The notes below the pieces were generated by a model. That model was not told the origin of the DNA, did not search any database, and was given only the letters and a program-made list of their open reading frames with translations. Source: Ruminococcus sp. Phil11 (GTDB lineage: Bacteria; Bacillota; Clostridia; Oscillospirales; Ruminococcaceae). Taken from it: DNA of 64,000 bases. The position numbers and the translations under genes are program-made. The stretch's first letter is position 1; every line of letters starts with the position of its first letter. Below are positions 58,891 through 64,000 of the stretch, one piece after another. The stretch is from assembly GCA_001940925.1 (NCBI GenBank), contig MSGZ01000020.1, positions 1-64,000 of the forward strand, read 5' to 3'.

Positions 58891-59958
58891 TTATTTCACC
58901 GGAACGACCCAGCCGAACGGATCTTCCAGCTTGCCCCACTGGATACCGGTCATGGTATCGTAGATCTTCTGGGAGATCGGTCCGATCTTGTTGTTGTTGA
59001 TCGTCATGACCTTGTCGCCCCACTTCAGGTGACCGACCGGGGAGATAACTGCCGCGGTACCGGTGCCGAACACCTCGTCCAGCTTGCCGTTATCGTAAGC
59101 ATCGGCGATCTCCTGAATGGTGATTCTGCGCTCGGAAACCTTCATGCCCCAGCTCTTGGTCAGTTCCAGCACGGACTTTCTGGTGATGCCCGGCAGGATC
59201 GAGCCCTGCAGCTCCGGCGTCACGATTTCGCCGTCGATGACGAACATGATGTTCATTGCACCGACTTCCTCGATATATTTCTGCTCCACGCCGTCGAGCC
59301 ACAGCACCTGGGAGTAGCCCTCCTTGTGTGCCTCGTCCTGACCGATCAGGGATGCAGCGTAGTTGCCGCCGGTCTTGGTGTAGCCCATACCGCCGCGCAC
59401 CGCACGGACATACTTGGACTCAACATAAATCTTGACCGGATCCAGACCGGATGCATAATATGCGCCGGACGGCGACAGGATGATGATGAACTTGTACATA
59501 TCGCCGGGCTTGACGCCGAGGAACGGGTCAACCGCGATGATGAACGGACGGATGTAGAGAGAAGCACCTTCAGCGGACGGAACCCAGTCCTTCTCGACCT
59601 TCAGCAGTGCCATGAGGCCTTCCATTGCATCCTCAACCGGCAGCTCCGGAATGACCAGACGGTTGTTGGAGCTGTTCAGACGCTTGAAGTTCTCCTCCGG
59701 GCGGAACAGCTGGATCTCGCCGTCTGCGCGGCGGTAAGCCTTCAGGCCCTCGAAAACCTCCTGACCGTAGTGCAGGCAGAGTGCTGCCGGGCTCAGTTCC
59801 AGATTGCCGTAGGGTACGATTCTTGCATCGTGCCAGCCCTTGCCGGTCTCATAGTCCATGATGAACATGTAGTCGGTGAAGATGTGACCGAAGCCGAGCT
59901 TGGTCTCGTCTGCCGGCTTTGCCTTCAGGCTTGCTGCCTTCTCAAAACGAATGTCCAT
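58891..59958 (-). CDS. ilvE: Branched-chain amino acid aminotransferase
   Basis: A 355-residue fold-type IV PLP aminotransferase. It transaminates Val/Leu/Ile with 2-oxoglutarate. [40 protein letters not shown] (Lys-PLP), [10 protein letters not shown] and [19 protein letters not shown] are the eukaryotic-like BCAT blocks. Its length fits. AGAGGAAAAAGCA precedes ATG. It is 59 bp after a small membrane ORF, and both may come from the promoter at 60223-60251. Its 2-oxoacid partners could feed the VorB-type enzyme at 6.6 kb, but they are far apart. Confidence 0.95.
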   Translation of the reverse strand: MDIRFEKAASLKAKPADETKLGFGHIFTDYMFIMDYETGKGWHDARIVPYGNLELSPAALCLHYGQEVFEGLKAYRRADGEIQLFRPEENFKRLNSSNNRLVIPELPVEDAMEGLMALLKVEKDWVPSAEGASLYIRPFIIAVDPFLGVKPGDMYKFIIILSPSGAYYASGLDPVKIYVESKYVRAVRGGMGYTKTGGNYAASLIGQDEAHKEGYSQVLWLDGVEQKYIEEVGAMNIMFVIDGEIVTPELQGSILPGITRKSVLELTKSWGMKVSERRITIQEIADAYDNGKLDEVFGTGTAAVISPVGHLKWGDKVMTINNNKIGPISQKIYDTMTGIQWGKLEDPFGWVVPVK

Positions 59959-60017
59959 TGCTTTTTCCTCTTTTCTTCACAGATTCAAATGGGTTGATAT
60001 GTCATGCCGAGCACTGC

Positions 60018-60146
60018 TCAGCAGGCATTGCCTTTCAGATAGCGCGGGGCGTACTTGTCGCGGTACATTTCAACAGCATACCGCACGGAGATCACCGCGC
60101 TGCAGATGATCACGAGCAGGAATAAAATACGGATCACATTTTTCAT
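60018..60146 (-). CDS. Small single-pass membrane protein upstream of ilvE
   Basis: A 42-residue ORF: MKNVIRILFLLVIICSAVIS forms one membrane helix (about 5-22), then a basic/aromatic tail (YRDKYAPRYLKGNAC). A consensus promoter at 60223-60251 and GGAG 9 bases before the ATG support translation. No known family. It shares the leader with ilvE and could be a leader or regulatory peptide, but has no run of Val/Leu/Ile codons that would indicate classical attenuation. Confidence 0.55.
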   Translation of the reverse strand: MKNVIRILFLLVIICSAVISVRYAVEMYRDKYAPRYLKGNAC

Positions 60147-60222
60147 ATTGTCACGCTCCGTTCTGCCGCAAAGCGGCTTTGTTGATTGTCGGACAGTGAA
60201 CGCAGGAGACCCTGCATCTATT

Positions 60223-60251
60223 ATTATAGCACATATTGTGCCGGATATCAA
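60223..60251 (-). promoter_or_regulatory. Sigma-A promoter of the small ORF and ilvE
   Basis: TTGATA (60246-60251), 17-bp spacer with extended TGC, TATAAT (60223-60228). Confidence 0.8.
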
Positions 60252-60297
60252 GTGCCAAAGAAAAAAACTGTGTGAAAATTGCCCGGCGGCATTCTGC

Positions 60298-61140
60298 TTA
60301 TGCACGCCCGCAGTGCCTGACAAATGCCGCGATCCAGTCCGCGAAGAAGCCGTTTTTGCAGGTTTTCTCCGAGAGAAAGCCGCCCTTTTCCGCGACAGCC
60401 GCTCTGACAGAGGGCTGCGAATCCGCAGGACAGCCGCAGAAGTCGGCGGCAAGCAGCATGGCAGTATCATTGTCAAAATCGCCGGCCGCACCGGTGACGA
60501 TGCCCTCCGGCAGGAACCGGCGGAGCTTTGTCAGCGCGGTGCCCTTGCTGGTGTCATGCGGCAGAATTTCCAGAAACCACTGGTGCGAACGCGTAAAATT
60601 GACGAGTGCGAACCGCTCCTGTTTGACGTAGTCAAGCATGGCGGAAATGCGCTCCGGTGCTCCCGCGAACAGCGATTTATAGCACTGCTCCGGCGGTATT
60701 TCGTCCAGCGTTTTCCGCACAAGCGGGATATGCGTGATCTCAAGATGCTGCCGCTCATAGTCATTTTCCTGCAGGACGAACACGCCGTCCGGTGCCAGCA
60801 CCTCCGCGCCGACGTCCGGGAATGCGTGCATCAGCTCCAGCAGGATATCTTTTGTCCCGGCCGGCAGATGCGCCGCCCCGACGATCTGCTGTTTTGCGGG
60901 GTCATAAAGCAGCGCGCCGTTATACATCACGGCGGGGAAATCGGGTTTCAGCAGCTCCAGAAACTCCTGCGAGGCCTGCGTGCCGCGTCCCGTTGCGATA
61001 CTGAACAGCCCGCCCTTTCTCCGGAAATCCGCGATTGCGGCGGCATCCTCCGGCGAAACGGTTTTCTCCGGCGTCAGCAGCGTGCCGTCCAGATCGGTCA
61101 GCAGCGCGAGGCCGGCATACGGCTTTTCAGATTGAATCAT
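60298..61140 (-). CDS. HAD superfamily phosphatase, Cof type
   Basis: 280 residues, C2-cap HAD hydrolase. Motif I LLTDLDGTLLTPEK with nucleophile Asp near residue 18, motif II in FSIATGRGTQASQEF, motif III Lys in STGTALTK-like region (DTSKGTALTKL), motif IV GDFDNDTAMLLAADF. It dephosphorylates small phosphosugars or nucleotides in the cytoplasm; the substrate is not predictable. GGAG lies about 12 bases before ATG. Confidence 0.88.
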   Translation of the reverse strand: MIQSEKPYAGLALLTDLDGTLLTPEKTVSPEDAAAIADFRRKGGLFSIATGRGTQASQEFLELLKPDFPAVMYNGALLYDPAKQQIVGAAHLPAGTKDILLELMHAFPDVGAEVLAPDGVFVLQENDYERQHLEITHIPLVRKTLDEIPPEQCYKSLFAGAPERISAMLDYVKQERFALVNFTRSHQWFLEILPHDTSKGTALTKLRRFLPEGIVTGAAGDFDNDTAMLLAADFCGCPADSQPSVRAAVAEKGGFLSEKTCKNGFFADWIAAFVRHCGRA

Positions 61141-61229
61141 CGTTCGGTTTGCTCCTTTATTTCGGGCTTCAAGCCCAAAGAAATGATATTGCGCATAGCT
61201 GCATTTTTAAGGCTGCACGAAAGCTGTCC

Positions 61230-62669
61230 TCAGTTCTCGCCCTGACCGCCGGACGGCTTCTCTCCGCCCTGCGGACGGTTCCCGCTGCGGCTGCCGCCGC
61301 GGTGATTCGGATAACGGCGATTGTTCGGACGGCGGAAGCGGCGGTTTTCGCTGCTGTCGCCCTGCTGTTTTTCCCGTTCCTGCCGCTGTTCTGCGGCACG
61401 CTCCGGGTTTTCAATGACAGCACGGTGCTCAGTAAAGTCCATGTCATTCAGTACCGGTGCTGCATGGCGTACCGGCTGCCGGAAGGGCTGCGGCGCAGAA
61501 GCTTTCTGGCGGTTCTCGCCGAACTCCGTATACAACTGTGCCGTATTATGCAGCGCAGCCGGATTCTGCGGTACTGCATTCGGTGCAGCGGCATTCTCCT
61601 GCTTATTCTGCGGTGCGGGACGCTGCGGTCTTTCGCGGCGTTCTGTCCGCTGCTGTCTCGGCTGCTGCCGCTGCGGACGCTCCGGTCTTTCGGGACGCTC
61701 CGGTCTTTCGGGACGCTCCGGTTTCTCCGGCTTGTCTGCTTTCTCCGGCTTTTCGTTCTGCTCCTGCTTCGGCGAATTCTTCTGCACGGAAACCTCCGGC
61801 TTTGCGGGGATCGTCTTTTTCTCGCGCAGATCTTCCTTGGTCATACGGCGGCTGGCATCCTGCAGACGCTCGACCGTATCGCGGTGAACCGAAACCGGCA
61901 CATCGGAATTTTCCGGCTTGACGCGCAGCATACCCGTCACGAGGTTCGCCTCCATGACATACGCACGCACCGGAATTTCACCCGGCAGAATGACCGTCGA
62001 GCCGACCTTCGGCGTCAGCTTGATGAGCTCCTCGTAGACCGGGCTCTCATAGCGCAGGCAGCACATCAGTCTGCCGCAGGCACCGGAAATTTTGGTCGGG
62101 TTCAGCGCGAGCCCCTGTTCCTTCGCCATTTTGATAGAGATCGGCTGGAAATTGTTGAGGTAGCCCTTGCAGCAGAATTCTCTGCCGCAGATGCCGAGGC
62201 CGCCCAGAAGCTTTGCCTCGTCGCGGTCGCCGATCTGCCGCAGCTCGATGCGCACATGGAACGCCATTGCAAGATCCTTGACCAGTTCGCGGAAATCGAC
62301 ACGCGATTCCGCCGTGAAATAAAAAATCAGCTTATTGCTGTCGAATCCGCACTCCACATCGACCAGATGCATCGGCAGATTCCGCGCCTCGATGCGCTCC
62401 TGACAGACACGGAACGCCTCTGCCATATAGGCGCGGTTCTTTTCGAGGATCTCCATATCCTCGGCGGTCGCGAGCCGCAGGATCGGCTTCAGCGGTGCGG
62501 TGATGCTTTCATCCTGTACCGCGTGGCGTCTGGCCGCGACCTCGCCGCATTCGGGGCCTCTTGCCGTTTCCACAACGACATAGCTGCCCTCTGCGGGATT
62601 GAGATTGCCCGGCGCAAAATAGTACATTTTGCCGCCGCTCTTGAATTTGACTCCGATAACTTCGATCAT
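61230..62669 (-). CDS. ricT: RicT/YaaT-like PSP1 domain protein with long R/P-rich tail
   Basis: 479 residues. PSP1 domain at the N-terminus (MIEVIGVKFKSGGKMYYFAP; CGICGREF-like motif LGGLGICGREFCCKGYLNNF; GACGRLMCCLRYESPVYEEL), whose Cys residues serve Fe-S binding in the RicAFT/Y-complex that aids RNase Y mRNA maturation, sporulation and biofilm. Bacillus RicT is about 275 aa; here a charged tail of about 200 residues follows, with PERPERP and KPEK repeats and R-G/R-P clusters such as NRRYPNHRGGSRSGNRPQGG. ATG 62669 replaces a longer reading frame overlapping holB. It is downstream of holB and darA. Confidence 0.9.
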   Translation of the reverse strand: MIEVIGVKFKSGGKMYYFAPGNLNPAEGSYVVVETARGPECGEVAARRHAVQDESITAPLKPILRLATAEDMEILEKNRAYMAEAFRVCQERIEARNLPMHLVDVECGFDSNKLIFYFTAESRVDFRELVKDLAMAFHVRIELRQIGDRDEAKLLGGLGICGREFCCKGYLNNFQPISIKMAKEQGLALNPTKISGACGRLMCCLRYESPVYEELIKLTPKVGSTVILPGEIPVRAYVMEANLVTGMLRVKPENSDVPVSVHRDTVERLQDASRRMTKEDLREKKTIPAKPEVSVQKNSPKQEQNEKPEKADKPEKPERPERPERPERPERPQRQQPRQQRTERRERPQRPAPQNKQENAAAPNAVPQNPAALHNTAQLYTEFGENRQKASAPQPFRQPVRHAAPVLNDMDFTEHRAVIENPERAAEQRQEREKQQGDSSENRRFRRPNNRRYPNHRGGSRSGNRPQGGEKPSGGQGEN

Positions 62670-62715
62670 AGTAATTATCCTATCTGGCGGGTCTCCCGCC
62701 GGGTTTTTGCCGGTA

Positions 62716-63702
62716 TTACGCATCGCAGAGTGCGGTGCAGAGTGCTGTTACGGTCAGCACGGCACTGACATTGCCGTCCAGATCGGCAAACGCTTCCTGA
62801 ACGGCACCGTGCATCCGCATTGCTCTGCGCGGGGTCAGTCCCGCAGAGAGCGTTTCTGCTGCGGCACGGTCGCAGCCGAGCCGCGGAAAGTCGCCCTCCA
62901 GTGTCAGGACAGCCGCGTCCCGCACCTGTGCGTCGAGCAGCTCCAGTGTCCGGGTCAGCCGCTCCTTATCCGCTGCTGCCGCCGTCAGCAGGCGCAGCAG
63001 TTCATATTCATTCCGTTCCGCCAGTGCAGCGGAAAGCGCAGCCGCATCGTCTGCGGACTGCCTGACGGATTCATCGCTTAAATACGCGATGCATTTGCCG
63101 ATGTTGCCGCCGAATCTTGCGACTGCCGCACGGATATCCGCATCGGGATAATCCCGTTTGAGCAGCGCCTCGCTGCATTCGCCCGGCGTCACCGGAAAGA
63201 CCGCCTTCGACGTCATACGGGAAAGCAGCGTCGGCAGCAGCACGCCGACCGTTCCCGCCGTAAACACAAAGCAGGAATGCGCAGGCGGCTCCTCAACGGA
63301 TTTCAGCAGCGCGTTCTGTGCCTGAATGCTCATGCCGTCGGCATCCGGGAAGATGAACACGCGCATATCGCCGTTGTTCGGCAGGACGGCTGCCTCCCGG
63401 CGGATCTCGCGGACGGTCTCAACGGAAAATCCGCCGCGCTTGCCGGAATGCTCCGCGGTCATGACGTCCGGGTGTGCGTCCTCCGCGACCAGCCGGCAGT
63501 TTTTGCAGCAGCCGCAGGGCGCATGTTCCGCGTCCTCGCAGAGCACCAGTGCCGCGAACCATTTGGCGATCAGCTTTTTGCCGCAGCCCTGTGCGCCGTG
63601 CAGCAGCAGTGCGTGCGGCAGATGATTCTGCCTGCGCATGATCTGCAGCTCGGAAAGGAGCTGGGCATTGCCGCAGATCGCCGGCAGCTTCTGTGTACTC
63701 AC
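62716..63702 (-). CDS. holB: DNA polymerase III delta-prime subunit
   Basis: 328 residues, clamp-loader subunit. P-loop GAQGCGKKLIAKWFA (Walker A with Lys), CCKNC-containing zinc module CGCCKNCRLV, and FSVETVREI, SVEEPPAHSCFVFTAG (SRC-like sensor region LLSRM). GTG 63702 overlaps the darA stop (GTGA). The darA-holB-ricT order is typical of Firmicutes. Confidence 0.93.
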   Translation of the reverse strand: MSTQKLPAICGNAQLLSELQIMRRQNHLPHALLLHGAQGCGKKLIAKWFAALVLCEDAEHAPCGCCKNCRLVAEDAHPDVMTAEHSGKRGGFSVETVREIRREAAVLPNNGDMRVFIFPDADGMSIQAQNALLKSVEEPPAHSCFVFTAGTVGVLLPTLLSRMTSKAVFPVTPGECSEALLKRDYPDADIRAAVARFGGNIGKCIAYLSDESVRQSADDAAALSAALAERNEYELLRLLTAAAADKERLTRTLELLDAQVRDAAVLTLEGDFPRLGCDRAAAETLSAGLTPRRAMRMHGAVQEAFADLDGNVSAVLTVTALCTALCDA

Positions 63703-64000
63703 AGCTTCTCGAACCGTTCGATATTCGTCACAAAGACCGTTGCACCGCCGACCGGCACCTCAAGCGGCATCGATGGCATCTGCCCGGTCAGGGGCGAGCC
63801 GTAGGTCGGGGTGGACGGGACAAACTGCTTTCTGTGGTGACATTTCTGCTCCACGATCCCGATCACAGCGTCAACGTCGGTTTCCTCCACGCAGATCAGA
63901 AAGGTCGTATTGCCGGAGCTCAAAAAGCTGCCGGACGAGGCAAGCTTCGTTGCGCGGAAGCCGTTTTTTGCGAGAGCCTTTGAGACAGCTGCGCTGTCAT
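63699..64000 (-). CDS. darA: Cyclic-di-AMP receptor protein, 5'-truncated by window edge
   Basis: About 100 residues of a PII-like protein that binds c-di-AMP. The visible part reads through ALAKNGFRATKLASSGSFLS, SSGNTTFLICVEETDVDA and EVPVGGATVFVTNIERFEKL, as in DarA (PstA/YaaQ). The N-terminal first strand lies beyond base 64000 and the frame is open there. It ends in a GTGA overlap with holB. The role is to signal c-di-AMP level to osmotic, potassium or central metabolism; no effector has been identified here. Confidence 0.9.
   Translation of the reverse strand, partial: DSAAVSKALAKNGFRATKLASSGSFLSSGNTTFLICVEETDVDAVIGIVEQKCHHRKQFVPSTPTYGSPLTGQMPSMPLEVPVGGATVFVTNIERFEKL

Overview
The window looks like a chromosomal segment of a gut or rumen member of the Oscillospiraceae, most likely Ruminococcus or a close relative. 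The evidence is dockerin modules on three secreted proteins, a korDABC-type 2-oxoacid:ferredoxin oxidoreductase, DapL lysine biosynthesis, the Firmicute darA-holB-ricT order, many sigma-A promoters with TGn-extended -10 boxes, AGGAGG-type ribosome sites and roughly 55-58 % GC. I infer this from gene content only. No rRNA, tRNA, CRISPR array or complete insertion sequence was recognised.

Layout. 1-2416 is accessory DNA: the 3' part of a large serine recombinase, an AT-rich pentapeptide-repeat gene and a structured AT-rich spacer that abuts the 3' end of rlmD, a plausible integration site. 2417-6167 is a minus-strand operon (flippase, membrane protein, zinc ribbon, RlmD). 6524-9223 is the ferredoxin-linked 2-oxoacid oxidoreductase operon. 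9631-16045 holds a YunG-like protein, an esterase, a dockerin/beta-helix protein, a P-loop kinase, a duplicated dockerin protein and an SLC13/ArsB-like transporter. 16046-16947 is a long repeat-filled spacer. 16948-24614 is a two-gene operon of very large secreted proteins: a toroid/DUF5057 surface protein and a transglutaminase-fold protein whose catalytic Cys and His look substituted. 24754-30447 carries a site-2 protease pair and a three-step amino-sugar nucleotide module (UDP-sugar pyrophosphorylase, hexosamine 1-kinase-like protein, nucleotide-sugar 4,6-dehydratase). 30468-40537 has DUF1292, YihY, an acyltransferase, a proline-rich/SpoIID/peptidoglycan-binding cluster, an AI-2E exporter-like protein, an SPL radical SAM enzyme, an XRE regulator and YchF. 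40733-43167 has a candidate C-rich small RNA beside a sugar-sensor diguanylate cyclase. 43238-54000 carries DapL, glycogen phosphorylase with a GH13 enzyme, an ABC-F ATPase, paired lipoproteins and a zinc-ribbon membrane protein. 55650-64000 has a third dockerin protein, a DUF3592 protein, a second AI-2E protein, IlvE with a small membrane ORF, a HAD phosphatase and ricT-holB-darA.

The least explained material is between genes. At least three repeat systems recur: an element of consecutive palindromes whose loops are conserved while the stems change in a compensating way, an approximately 90-115 bp element present in about five copies and twice fused to a stop codon, and a terminator-like hairpin with a conserved loop. 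These and the candidate small RNA are the strongest leads, with the large surface-protein operon next.
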